Shown here: piece after piece, positions 1-8,500 of the stretch | Position numbering within the stretch: position 1 is the stretch's first letter | Layout: each line of letters begins with the position of its first letter | DNA from: a virus | Reading direction: 5' to 3' (one strand) | IMG/VR virus record: IMGVR_UViG_3300042298_000647 | Coordinates: 1-28,504 of that record | Length of the DNA stretch: 28,504 nucleotides | The notes under the pieces: generated by a model | Told to the model about the DNA's origin: nothing | What the model saw: only the letters and a program-made list of their open reading frames with translations | Database searches by the model: none | Translations under genes and position numbers: made by a program

Positions 1-434
1 TAGACATTGCTGCTGCTCTGTGTCGGCCCTTTGAAGGGCTGCGGCTAAAGCCGTACATCTGCCCAGCGGGCTACCCAACGATTGGCTACGGAACCGTTTT
101 CAAGCCAGACGGCACCAAGGTAACCATGGAGCACCCTCCGATCAGCAAGGAGACCGCTGAGGAGTGGCTGGTGCATGAGTTGAGGCACAACTACCTGGCT
201 GGTGTTTTGAAGGCCTCTCCGAGCCTCCTGGCGCGTCCGCGGGCCCTCGGCGCCATGACGGACTTCGCCTACAACCTGGGTGTGGCCAGATACCGGGCCA
301 GCACGCTGCGCAAGCGGGTGGACGCTGGCGACTGGGAAGACGCCAAAGAGCAGCTCATGCTTTGGGTGCGCGGCGGCGGCAAGGTTCTGCCCGGCCTCGT
401 AAAGCGTCGCAAAGCCGAGGCCGCTCTCTTGTAG
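1..434 (+). CDS. Phage endolysin, GH24 (T4/P22-type) lysozyme, 5' truncated
   Basis: The 3' part of a muramidase that cuts the MurNAc-GlcNAc bond of peptidoglycan at lysis. The frame is open from the window edge (first full codon at position 3) to TAG at 432-434, so the start is upstream. The GH24 catalytic triad spacing is visible: Glu in FEGLRL, then 8 residues, then Cys in YICPAG, then 5 residues, then Thr in PTIGYGT. Cys in place of the usual Asp is known in the P21/P1-type subgroup. Further family marks are FAYNLG and the C-terminal GLVKRRKAEAALL. No N-terminal region is available, so a signal-anchor cannot be judged. The ATG at 126 lies after the catalytic residues and cannot be the true start. 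It is the last gene before a strong terminator and presumably closes a lysis cassette. Confidence 0.93.
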   Translation, partial: DIAAALCRPFEGLRLKPYICPAGYPTIGYGTVFKPDGTKVTMEHPPISKETAEEWLVHELRHNYLAGVLKASPSLLARPRALGAMTDFAYNLGVARYRASTLRKRVDAGDWEDAKEQLMLWVRGGGKVLPGLVKRRKAEAALL

Positions 435-508
435 TACAGGGAGCTATCACAATGCTGTCTTTCCACCTACAATCTTCTGCGGGTCACTGCGTCTGCAGTG
501 CTCTCACT

Positions 509-533
509 GGCTCGCTTCGGCGGGCCATTTTTG
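509..533 (+). terminator. Intrinsic terminator after the endolysin gene
   Basis: A 7-bp stem GGCTCGC / GCGGGCC (one G-U pair) closes a TTCG tetraloop and is followed directly by ATTTTTG. A second small hairpin, CAGTG-ctct-CACTG, lies just upstream (496-509). Together they fill most of the 113-bp gap between the endolysin stop and the next gene. This separates the lysis transcript from the downstream virion operon unless it is read through. Confidence 0.85.
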
Positions 534-547
534 TTTGAGGTCTCCGC

Positions 548-2605
548 ATGGCTACTACCGTACCCAACAACCCGTTCAACGTCACCGCAGGTTCGACGGC
601 GCAGCAAAAGGCTCAGGACTACAACCGCCTGTTGGGTACTGGTATGACGGACGCGCAGATTCGCCAATCTGCTGCAGGCGTGTTTGGTGAGCAGTCCGAT
701 GAAAACTGGGGCTACTTGCGCAACTTGGCGCAAGGAATGAGCCCTGCGCCCGCACCGGATCCCGCGCCGGCGCCTGGACCTACCCCCGCGCCAGCCCCCG
801 CCAGCACGGTTGGTTTGGTCAGAGAAGCCATGACCAGCACTCCACTGCCGACGATGCAAGCCGCGCGGTTTGAGGCTCAACAACGTGAGGTCGATCGTCC
901 GAACGAGACCGCGGCTGCACAAGTGGAATCTTTGCTGGCCAAGGATAGCCCGCTGATGCAGCGTGCGCGCACGCTGGCGCTGCAGAACATGAACCAGCGT
1001 GGACTGGTCAACAGCTCCATGGCGCAGGGCGCTGGCGTGGCGGCCATGATTGACCGCATCACGCCGATCGCGCAGCAGGATGCGCAGACCTACAGTAACC
1101 AGGCGCTGGCGAACCAGAGGTACGCCAACGAGGGCGGCATGTTCAATGCCGGCGAGCAGAACAAGTTTGGCATGCAGGCTGGACAGCAGGCGTTTACGAG
1201 TCGAGAGAGCGCGCTTGATCGCCAACAGCAGTCAATCCTTCTGCAGGCTCAGCAGGAATTCACTGGTGCGCAAAACAATCTTGACAGGGCTCAGCAGCGC
1301 TTCCTGCAAGAGCAAAGCATTGCCGCTCAGAAGGACTTGCAGGATGCGCAGCAAAAGTTCCAGGCAGCACAGAACAATCTGGACCGGCAACAGCAGATGA
1401 CGGTCTTGAGCGCGCAGCAATCGTTCCAGGCCGGCCAGTCTGGGATGGATCGATCATTGCAGCGTGAGCTGCAGACGTCGCAGCAACAGTTCACGGGCGC
1501 AGAGAACTTGGCAGGTCGCACGTTTGAGGCCCAGCAGCGCGGCCTTGATCGAACCCAGCAAGTGACCCTAGCCCAAGCTGCGCAGGAATTCCAAGCCTCC
1601 CAGGCCGAGAAGGATCGCGCCCAGCAGATCATGCTGGCCGACAAAAGCATTACGGCTACGGCTGCTCTGGAGAGGGCCCGGCAAGAGTTCCAGCGGGCAG
1701 AGAGCGGGCTTGACCGCGCCCAGCAAACGAACTTGGCCTCGGCAGCCCAGGCCTTCCAAGCCACGCAGAATGAGAAGGACCGAGCTCAGCAGCTCATGCT
1801 GACCGACCGCAACATCTCGGCGCAACAAGCACTTGAGACGGCGCGGCAAGAGTTTCAGCGAACCGAGAACGTCGCCGGCCGGACCTTTGAATCTGGCGAG
1901 CGTGCGCTGGACCGCACGCAGCAAGCGAACCTGGCATCGGCAGCCCAGACCTTCCAGGCCTCCCAGGCCGAGAAAGACCGGGCCCAGCAGATCATGCTGA
2001 CCGACCGCAACATCACCGCCCAGCAGGCGCTTGAAACTGCGCGACAGAGCTTCCAGCGCGGTGAGTCTGCGCTGGACCGCGCTCAGCAGCAGACTCTGGA
2101 AACTGCGCGACAGAGCTTCCAGGCTACGCAGGCTAATCTTGATCGCGAACAGCAGACGGCCATGGTCAAGCTGCAGAACAGCCTGTCGCAGTCCAATGTC
2201 TCCGGCACCTTCGCGGCCAACATCACGGCCAACACCAGCTCTGCGATCAACGCCATCATGGCCGACGGCAACTTGACACCTGACGCCAAGCGGGGCGCGA
2301 TCGACAACATCATCGCCAACGCCAACAGCACGCTGCAGTGGGGCTCGACGTTCTACAACACGACGCTGCCAGGCATGTCTGCCCCGGGCGGCACGTCCAC
2401 GCCGATCACACCTGGCGGTAATGCCGCTCCCCCGCCGTCTCCGACACCCGCACCGGCACCAACTCCTACGCCCGCACCGTCGCCGGCACCACGCGGCGGC
2501 ATCGTCGACGGCGCAATGCAGCGCGATGCCTGGGGGCGCGAGCCTGGGGATCCGATGTACGGCGTTGACCCGAACAACATTTCCACCGACGGCGGCGGCG
2601 CCTGA
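548..2605 (+). CDS. Gln/Ala-rich virion-type protein with strict 11-residue repeats
   Basis: A 685-aa protein that I cannot assign to a named family. Residues 1-65 form a small N-terminal domain with NNPFNV near the start. Residues 65-86 are a Pro/Ala linker. Residues 95-215 are helical. Residues 216-533 form a long repeat in which Phe and the (L/M/K)DR pair recur only at multiples of 11 residues. Residues 550-605 look globular, and a second Pro/Ala-rich linker precedes the C-terminus. There is no signal peptide or membrane segment. The start is preceded by GAGG at 537-540, 7 nt from the ATG. As first gene of the late block, upstream of internal-virion-like genes, it is probably a virion component. 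An uninterrupted 11-residue period points to a very long amphipathic helix or right-handed coiled coil. A tail fibre, needle or ejected protein is possible; function is inference. Confidence 0.85.
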   Translation: MATTVPNNPFNVTAGSTAQQKAQDYNRLLGTGMTDAQIRQSAAGVFGEQSDENWGYLRNLAQGMSPAPAPDPAPAPGPTPAPAPASTVGLVREAMTSTPLPTMQAARFEAQQREVDRPNETAAAQVESLLAKDSPLMQRARTLALQNMNQRGLVNSSMAQGAGVAAMIDRITPIAQQDAQTYSNQALANQRYANEGGMFNAGEQNKFGMQAGQQAFTSRESALDRQQQSILLQAQQEFTGAQNNLDRAQQRFLQEQSIAAQKDLQDAQQKFQAAQNNLDRQQQMTVLSAQQSFQAGQSGMDRSLQRELQTSQQQFTGAENLAGRTFEAQQRGLDRTQQVTLAQAAQEFQASQAEKDRAQQIMLADKSITATAALERARQEFQRAESGLDRAQQTNLASAAQAFQATQNEKDRAQQLMLTDRNISAQQALETARQEFQRTENVAGRTFESGERALDRTQQANLASAAQTFQASQAEKDRAQQIMLTDRNITAQQALETARQSFQRGESALDRAQQQTLETARQSFQATQANLDREQQTAMVKLQNSLSQSNVSGTFAANITANTSSAINAIMADGNLTPDAKRGAIDNIIANANSTLQWGSTFYNTTLPGMSAPGGTSTPITPGGNAAPPPSPTPAPAPTPTPAPSPAPRGGIVDGAMQRDAWGREPGDPMYGVDPNNISTDGGGA
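1193..2146 (+). repeat. 33-bp period (11-residue hendecad) coding repeat
   Basis: Within the 685-aa gene, Phe at residues 216, 238, 271, 293, 315, 326, 348, 381, 403, 436, 447, 469, 502 and 524 are all separated by multiples of 11. The Arg of the (L/M/K)DR motif at 225, 247, 280, 302, 335, 357, 390, 412, 456, 478, 511 and 533 keeps the same register, 9 residues after a Phe position. The DNA copies are diverged, with the best-matching blocks near 1541, 1706 and 1904 (165 and 198 bp apart), so the period is held mainly at the protein level. Confidence 0.9.
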
Positions 2606-2613
2606 GGATGATC

Positions 2614-3054
2614 ATGCTGGTCCGCAAGGCCACCTACCGCGACATCACCGCGATTGTGGACATCGCGGTGGAGTCCGTCATGCGCGATCCCCTGCCGGTC
2701 ACTGTGGACCGCGAGGCGATGCGCGAGATGGCCATACAGTGCTTGAACCCGGCGCACTTCATGTGGGTGGCCGAGGACGAGGCGGGCGACGTGGTGGCTG
2801 CGGTGGCGGCGATGACGCAGAAGTCGTTCTGGTATCGAGGCCTGCAGTGCTCGGTGCTGCTGTACTACACGCGCAAGCCTGGCGCTGGCGCGGCCCTGCT
2901 GCGCGAGTTCGCCAGGTGGGTGAAGTCACGATCGGGCATCAAGGTGGCGGTGCTTGAGCTTGAGCCCAATGTCGACCTGCGGCTGGTGCGCTTTCTCAAG
3001 CGCCTGGGCTTCGGTCGCAAGTCGATCAACATGACGTATGTGAGAGGAACCTGA
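2614..3054 (+). CDS. GNAT-type N-acetyltransferase
   Basis: A protein of about 146 aa with the GNAT fold pattern. It has an N-terminal VRKATYRDITAIVDI segment, a central strand FMWVAEDEAGDVVA, and the acetyl-CoA pyrophosphate-binding motif R-x-x-G-x-G (RKPGAG at about residues 87-92) at the start of a helix. A C-terminal FLKRLGFG follows, as is common where GNAT proteins end in a Leu-Gly-Phe turn. Two in-frame ATGs exist, at 2608 and 2614. The second is preferred because GAGG at 2604-2607 is then 6 nt away. GNAT proteins inside podovirus structural operons are a known but poorly understood feature; the substrate cannot be told. The upstream gene ends at 2605 and the next begins at 3056, so it is translationally packed in the operon. 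Confidence 0.75.
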   Translation: MLVRKATYRDITAIVDIAVESVMRDPLPVTVDREAMREMAIQCLNPAHFMWVAEDEAGDVVAAVAAMTQKSFWYRGLQCSVLLYYTRKPGAGAALLREFARWVKSRSGIKVAVLELEPNVDLRLVRFLKRLGFGRKSINMTYVRGT

Positions 3055-3055
3055 A

Positions 3056-3763
3056 ATGTCGAAGGTCGTCAAAGGTATTGGCCGTGCGGTCAGCAAGGTC
3101 GTTAAGGGCGTCGTTAACGTCGTGAAGAAGGTGGCCAAGTCGAAGTTCGGCAAGATCCTGATTGGGGCTGCGCTGGTGTACTTCGGTGGCGCGGCGCTGA
3201 TGGGAGGGCTGGCCGCGCCGGCCGGCACAGGCATTTCAGGATTCTTGTCCGGCGCCGGGCAGGGGATAGCCAACGCCTGGACCAGTCTCACTGGCGCGGC
3301 CAGCAGCGCATTGGGCGGCAAGTTTGCGCAGGCCGGCTCTCAGTTGTCTGCTGGGATTCAGGGTACAACTGCCGCGGCTCAGGGGGCTGGCGGCGCCTTC
3401 ACTGGCGCCACGGCCACGGGCCTACCTACCGTTGCGGGGGACGCGGCCAATCTTGCGGTCAATACCGGCGGGGCCGGCGGCGCGGGAGCGTTCACTGGCG
3501 CGACGTCTACGGGCCTGCCAACTGTGGCTGGCGATGCTGCGAATGTCCTGACCAACAAGTCTGGCCTCATCAGCCGCGCCGCCAACGCTTTTACCAGCCT
3601 GTCACCTCAAGCCCAAGCGGCAACCATCACCGGCGGCACGCAGCTCGTCGGCGGCCTGATCCAGGGCGTAGGCATGCAGAAGGCCCAGAATGATCAAGCG
3701 AAGCAGACGGCTCAGCAAAAGGCCGACTGGAACAGCAACGTCGGCACGCGCCTCTACGCCTGA
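3056..3763 (+). CDS. Small membrane-active-looking internal virion protein
   Basis: A 235-aa protein. Residues 1-32 form a Lys/Val-rich amphipathic stretch (VVKG, VSKVVKGVV, VVKKVAKSK), followed by a hydrophobic Gly/Ala segment at about 33-57 that could cross or insert into a membrane. The middle is Gly/Ala/Thr-rich low complexity with a 20-residue motif repeated 31 residues apart. The last 45 residues are helical and Gln/Lys-rich (GGLIQGVGMQKAQNDQ). This resembles in outline the small internal virion proteins that precede larger ejection proteins in T7-like phages (gp14 type), but I see no firm homology. GAGAGGA lies about 9 nt before the ATG. Role in the DNA-ejection apparatus is inferred from composition and position. 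Confidence 0.75.
   Translation: MSKVVKGIGRAVSKVVKGVVNVVKKVAKSKFGKILIGAALVYFGGAALMGGLAAPAGTGISGFLSGAGQGIANAWTSLTGAASSALGGKFAQAGSQLSAGIQGTTAAAQGAGGAFTGATATGLPTVAGDAANLAVNTGGAGGAGAFTGATSTGLPTVAGDAANVLTNKSGLISRAANAFTSLSPQAQAATITGGTQLVGGLIQGVGMQKAQNDQAKQTAQQKADWNSNVGTRLYA
3395..3547 (+). repeat. Two copies of a 20-residue motif, 31 residues apart
   Basis: Units at 3395-3454 and 3488-3547 encode AFTGAT-x-TGLPTVAGDAAN followed by Leu or Val, matching at 18 of 20 residues. The DNA copies differ mainly at third positions, so the duplication is old or kept by selection. Confidence 0.8.
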
Positions 3764-3774
3764 AAGGAACGACC

Positions 3775-4341
3775 ATGGCAGGACTGATCAATCGCAACAT
3801 GGCCTCCTCTCAGGATGAGGCCAGCGAGCAAGAGCCGATCGAGGGCCTGGGCGCAGGTGGGTCTATGCAGCACGAGGCCGCAGAAAGCGAGGCCCCAGAA
3901 CCCAACGACACCAGCGGCGGGCCGGACCCCGACACTGACCCCAACTACACCGGCGCGTTGAAGTTCGCCATGCAGGCGCTGTACGAGAACAACGCTGCGG
4001 ACGGTGTGGCCAAGTCTCTGCAAACGGCGCGCGACCCGATTGAGGGTCTGGCCAACACGGCATACGAGATCACGTCCATCGTGGATGAGCGCACCGAGGG
4101 CGCAGTGCCTGATGAGCTGTTTGCGCTGCTGGCCACCAAGATCCTGCAGGAGGTGGCCGACATCGGCGAGGCGGCTGGCATGCAGTACAAGGCCTCCGAC
4201 ATCGCCTTGGCGCTCAAGCAGATGATCCTGCGCTACCTGGGTGAGCAAGGCATGGATACTACGCAACTTCAGCAGGCCATGGACCAGGTGGACCCCGAGG
4301 AGTTCAACCGCATGGCTGAGAGCGAGGAGATGCCAGCATGA
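3775..4341 (+). CDS. Conserved-type phage protein, acidic N-terminus, helical body
   Basis: A 188-aa protein that I do not recognise. Residues 1-57 are acidic and low complexity (runs of Glu/Asp/Pro/Gly, probably disordered). Residues 58-188 read as a compact helical domain (ALKFAMQALYENNAADGVAK and, later, DIALALKQMILRYLGEQ). There are no cysteines, signal peptide or membrane segments. AAGGA lies 6-7 nt before the ATG. Its stop overlaps the next start by 4 bp (ATGA at 4338-4341), which suggests translational coupling with the 409-aa gene. Position between internal-virion-like genes suggests a virion or assembly role. Confidence 0.75.
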   Translation: MAGLINRNMASSQDEASEQEPIEGLGAGGSMQHEAAESEAPEPNDTSGGPDPDTDPNYTGALKFAMQALYENNAADGVAKSLQTARDPIEGLANTAYEITSIVDERTEGAVPDELFALLATKILQEVADIGEAAGMQYKASDIALALKQMILRYLGEQGMDTTQLQQAMDQVDPEEFNRMAESEEMPA

Positions 4342-5567
4342 GCGGACTGATCTGGGCCGGCATCGGCCAGGGCATTGCCAATGCGGGGCGCACCGTTGGC
4401 GACTACATGATGCGCAGCGAGCTCGAGGAGGAGCGCCAACGTGAGAAGGCTGAGCTCCAGCGCGAGCGCCTGGCGGCTACCGAGCGTGAGAACCAGCGCA
4501 CCCGTGAGCTGCGCGCAGAGATGGCTGCGTCGCGCCAGGGTTCTGGCGGCTCTGACGGCGGCCTGCCCGCCAAGAGCATTGCCGAGGGTGGCGAAGACGA
4601 GGGCATGCTGGCCCGACGCGCTGGCATGACCGTGCCCGAGTTGCGCGGCCTGCGCAAGTACTCCGAGACGGGGGACACCGAGCCTTTCAAGCGTGACATC
4701 ACTCGGTATGGCCGCCTGCAAGATGACACTGCCGGGCCCAACGATGAGTACAGCGACGCCGTCTCTCGCAGGGGTGCGATGCTGGTGGAAGAGACCATCA
4801 AGGAGCTGCCTCCAGGCTTTGAGCGCGAAGCTCGGGCCAAGATGCAGACCTTAGCCAAGATCGAAGAGTCCTACCGCCTCGGCGGCAAGTACGACGACGT
4901 GACAAAGGGCCGACGCAACCAGCAGGAAGTGGACATGAGCGAGGCTGCGCTTGGCCAGCCGGCTGCCGCTGGAATGATCGGCCAGGCCATGGCGGCTGGT
5001 GCGGGCAAGGATCTCGTCGGCGGCGACAGCAACGTCACTCGCAACAAGTTCACGGGGCAGACCAGCACGACGCCTGTCGGCGAGTCGGTGATCTCTGAAA
5101 ATCGTGCGCAGGCCGGGCAGGCCGCTGCGGCCGGGCGTCTTAGTGGCGCGAAGGCCGACGCAGTCAAAAGCGGCGAGGACCCCGAAGTCATCAATGCCCA
5201 GACCGCAGACCTGCAGCGCAAGATTGGCTCCGCCAAGGCCCGGCTTGCGCGTGAGCTGGGTGTCGCCGAAAACGAGATCAACGCAACGCTGCGTTCTCTC
5301 AGTAATAACAAGTCCCAAGACGCGCAGGCTCGTCTTGAAAAGGCGAAGCCGTTCATTGATCGCCTCGATCAAGCGCAGGCGGCGATGGATGAGTGGCAGC
5401 CTGGTAAGGCCAAAGCCAAGCCGGGTTCCGGCTCAGACGCCGCTCCGTCCCCCGCTCCGTCGGCCTCGGGGTCTCGCAAGGTAGGAGACACTCAGGTCAT
5501 TCAAGCCGGGCCGAACAAGGGCAAGACCGCTCGCTGGGACGGCAAGGGTTGGGTGTTGGCGAACTGA
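4338..5567 (+). CDS. Coiled-coil virion-operon protein with short C-terminal WDGKGW domain
   Basis: A 409-aa protein, unassigned. It starts with a Gly-rich segment (WAGIGQGIANAGRTVG), followed by a strongly charged coiled coil at about residues 28-62 (Glu/Arg repeats such as EEERQREKAELQRERL). Helical middle regions contain a run of Ala/Gly around 205-225. A linker rich in Ala/Pro/Ser (about 350-380) leads to a small C-terminal module with GPNKGKTARWDGKGW that looks like a two- or three-strand unit. It is translationally coupled to the gene before it. The giant gene begins 15 bp after its stop. A structural or chaperone role for the giant protein is possible but unproven. Confidence 0.75.
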   Translation: MSGLIWAGIGQGIANAGRTVGDYMMRSELEEERQREKAELQRERLAATERENQRTRELRAEMAASRQGSGGSDGGLPAKSIAEGGEDEGMLARRAGMTVPELRGLRKYSETGDTEPFKRDITRYGRLQDDTAGPNDEYSDAVSRRGAMLVEETIKELPPGFEREARAKMQTLAKIEESYRLGGKYDDVTKGRRNQQEVDMSEAALGQPAAAGMIGQAMAAGAGKDLVGGDSNVTRNKFTGQTSTTPVGESVISENRAQAGQAAAAGRLSGAKADAVKSGEDPEVINAQTADLQRKIGSAKARLARELGVAENEINATLRSLSNNKSQDAQARLEKAKPFIDRLDQAQAAMDEWQPGKAKAKPGSGSDAAPSPAPSASGSRKVGDTQVIQAGPNKGKTARWDGKGWVLAN

Positions 5568-5582
5568 TAGCAGGATCCACTG

Positions 5583-8500
5583 ATGGCCACCAAGTACTTG
5601 TCCGACGATGAGGTGTTCGGAACCTCGACCTCATACCTTCCCGAGGATGAGGTGTTCGGGACACCCTCTGCTCGCAAGGCCGGCGGTGGCCGCGGGCCCA
5701 TCAACCCGCCTCCTGCGCCCGCGACAGACTACTCTGACATGGCCACGGCCATGCAGGGGGCGCCTACCGGCGGGCCGCTGATTCGCAGCGTGCTGGACCA
5801 GCCCGGCCCCGTGCCGAAGACGCCGGGTTACGACCCGATGCTGAATCAGGGCTATGTGGCCGAAGTCCGCCGGGACATCATCGGCAAGGCCGCGCCTGAA
5901 GACCGCATGGGCCTGCTGACCACGCTGGCCGAGAACCGCACCGATGTGCTGGGCCGTGCCGCTCGCCAGATCCTGGCTGAGGCGCAGGCAGAAAACAAGC
6001 GCATCAGCCTGGACCAGGAGGGGCGAGTTCAAAGATTGCTGGATGCTCCGCGTGGACCCGGCAATGTCCCGCCGCCCAGGCTTGGTGCCGGCGCAGCTTC
6101 GCCCGTCTCAATTCCTGATGTCACTCCTGGCTTTGGCGACATCATGGATGGCCGCTCGGCCAAGCAGATCGCCGAGCGGCGCATGCTGGCGCAGGGCGTG
6201 CGCGTGGCCGATGAGGGCCTGCGCGTAGACGAGATCAGTGGCGTTACCAGCCAAATGGCGGAAGCCGAAGGGCGCCGCAAGTTTGCTGAAGAGAATCCGC
6301 TGCTGGGTTCTATTGCTGCCGGCTCCGCGGGTTTGATCAGCGGCGTGATCAACATTCCCTCGGTCGCTGCAGACGCCTTCAACAAGACCGCCATCAACCC
6401 AGTGCTTCGCGCATTGGGAATGCAGGATCTTCCGCCCGTGTCTACGGCATTTGGCACCGAGTACCTGGCCAAGTCTGCCAGCGACTTCATGCCAAAGGTT
6501 GGCAAGCAAGAGATGGACGTCGCCATCAAGCGCGACGAGTTCGCGCCTTGGCTGATGTCGAAGCTCGCCGCCAACTCGCCGCAGATCGCGCAGTCTCTGC
6601 TGGCCGCGTTCGCTCCTCCGCTGCGCGCGGTGCTGCTGCCAGGCATGGCAGGTACGGCGTCTGGCCAGAGCTTTGCCCAAGGAGACGACTCTCGCGTGGC
6701 GCTCGCCAAGGGTGCGGTGGAGCATGTATCCGAGAAGCTGCCGCTTGGCGTGTTTGACAAGGTCGGAGACGTGCTCAAGGGGATGTCTCCTGCCAAGGCC
6801 AACACGGTGTTGGCGGTGGCTGGCCAGCGCGCTCTGCAGGCCGGCGGTGCAATCACTGCCAACGGGCTGACCAACGCGATTGAGGAAGTGGCCGCACAGT
6901 TCGGCGGCAACGTGCTCGACAAGTACTTCCAAGGCAAGGACATTGAGCTGACCAAGGGCCTGGCCGAAGCCGGAGTTGTTGGCGGCGTGACGGGCAAGCT
7001 GATGAGCGCGCCCCAGGTTGCCGCCGCGGCGACCGGCTACTACGAGCCTGAGCGCCAGATTGCGCGGGAGATCGACTCGGCTGGGCGTGCGTTTGAGAAC
7101 CTCGGGCCAGAGGCATCTCGAGCTATCAGCATTGACATGCTGCGCACGGAGGCCGGAACCTCCAACCTGATCTCCCCCGCCGCAACCGTCAAGAACTTCA
7201 CCCCGCCCGACTCGCCGACCAAGCAGGCTGGCCTGGTGGACATCGAGGTGCCGCTGCCGAACGCGGCTCCTATCCTGCCCGAGATCAACCCGTCGACCGA
7301 GGAGCAGTTCGGTCTGGATAAGCTGCGCATGGGAGGCGCGAATGTCGGCACAACAGGCTTACCTGGAGGACTGGCTGGAGCAGGGGGTGAGGCAGGGGGC
7401 GGTCTCATTGACGGAAGCATGGGAGCTGCAGGACCTGGCGATGCAGGTGCCCCCGGGCTCGGAGGCAGAACTGCCCCAATCCCTGGAGTCAATGATCGAC
7501 AGGCTGTTCCTCCTGGAGGTGCGCCCGGCCAACAGCCTGCCGGCGTAGCCGTAGGCGGTGAGCCGCTGACTTGGACTGGCCGCGCAAAGACTGGCTACGC
7601 GAACGAGCAGGACGCACAGCAGGCGATGGCCACTGCCAGCACGGTCATCGACACCAGGCAGACTCACGACTGGCGCGTCGAGCCCATAGGCAATGGGCGC
7701 TTTCAAATTGTCGGATACCAAAAGGAGACCAACCTTGGCACGCAAACCCCTCAAGCCCAGCAAGGCCAAACGCAAGGAGCAACACCAGCAGGCCAAATGG
7801 CAGGTGCCGCACAAGGCGGCGCAGGTGGCATCCCAGCAGCAACCGGCACGCCGGTTGAACTGTCTGATACTGAACGTGCCGGACTGAAGCTCGCGCCGAC
7901 GGCGCCTCTGCGAGAGCTGAGCTCGCTCAACAAGCAGCTCGATCAGCAGATCGGTGTCACGTTTTCGCCGGTCAAGTCGACCGACCTGAACGACTCGCAG
8001 CGCCTGGCCAGCGCGGTGGCGCGCCTGATGGGCAAGACCCTGACGGTAGTCCACCAGGAGACCGGTGCAGGCGCGCTGCCCAACGGCATGATCAACACCG
8101 TCGGCGGCAAGCACCTGTTCGTCGCCGACGATGCGGACGATGCGCCCTTGGCCATCACAGTGCATGAGGCCTACCACGGCCTGCCGGAGGCTCAGCGCAA
8201 GAGCCTGAATGCTGCGCTGCTGGATCTGTTCCGCCAGGACCGCAAGGACAAGTTCCTCGACGAGTTCAGCTACACGCCGGACAAGTTCGAGGAGGAAGCC
8301 CCGGCCATGATGGTGCAGGCCATCAGCAAGCGCGAGGACTTCTGGCAAGAGCTGCGCACGAAGATGGGCAACAAGGAGTTCGGCGAGGTGGCCAAGACCA
8401 TCATCGCCAAGCTCGGCGACATCATCACCGGCGCCAAGAAGCAGTACGGCGAAGACTTCGTCAACAAGTACATCTCCGACGTCGAGAAGGCTCGCAACCT

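Noticed and set aside
446-473. Possible + strand promoter with ATCACA and TACAAT, 16 bp apart
   Set aside because: It lies upstream of the strong terminator at 509-533, so it could not serve the virion operon without read-through, and the -35 match is only 4 of 6.
452-538. 28-codon + strand frame after the endolysin
   Set aside because: No good binding site, and the frame runs through the terminator hairpin; composition not protein-like.
467-1225. Long - strand frame of about 252 codons opposite the repeat gene
   Set aside because: Arg/His/Leu-rich shadow of the Gln-rich repeat gene; no binding site or promoter.
1193-2146. DNA-level tandem repeat or recombination hotspot in the 33-bp period region
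   Set aside because: Copies are strongly diverged at the DNA level; the period is kept in the protein, so selection on protein structure explains it better.
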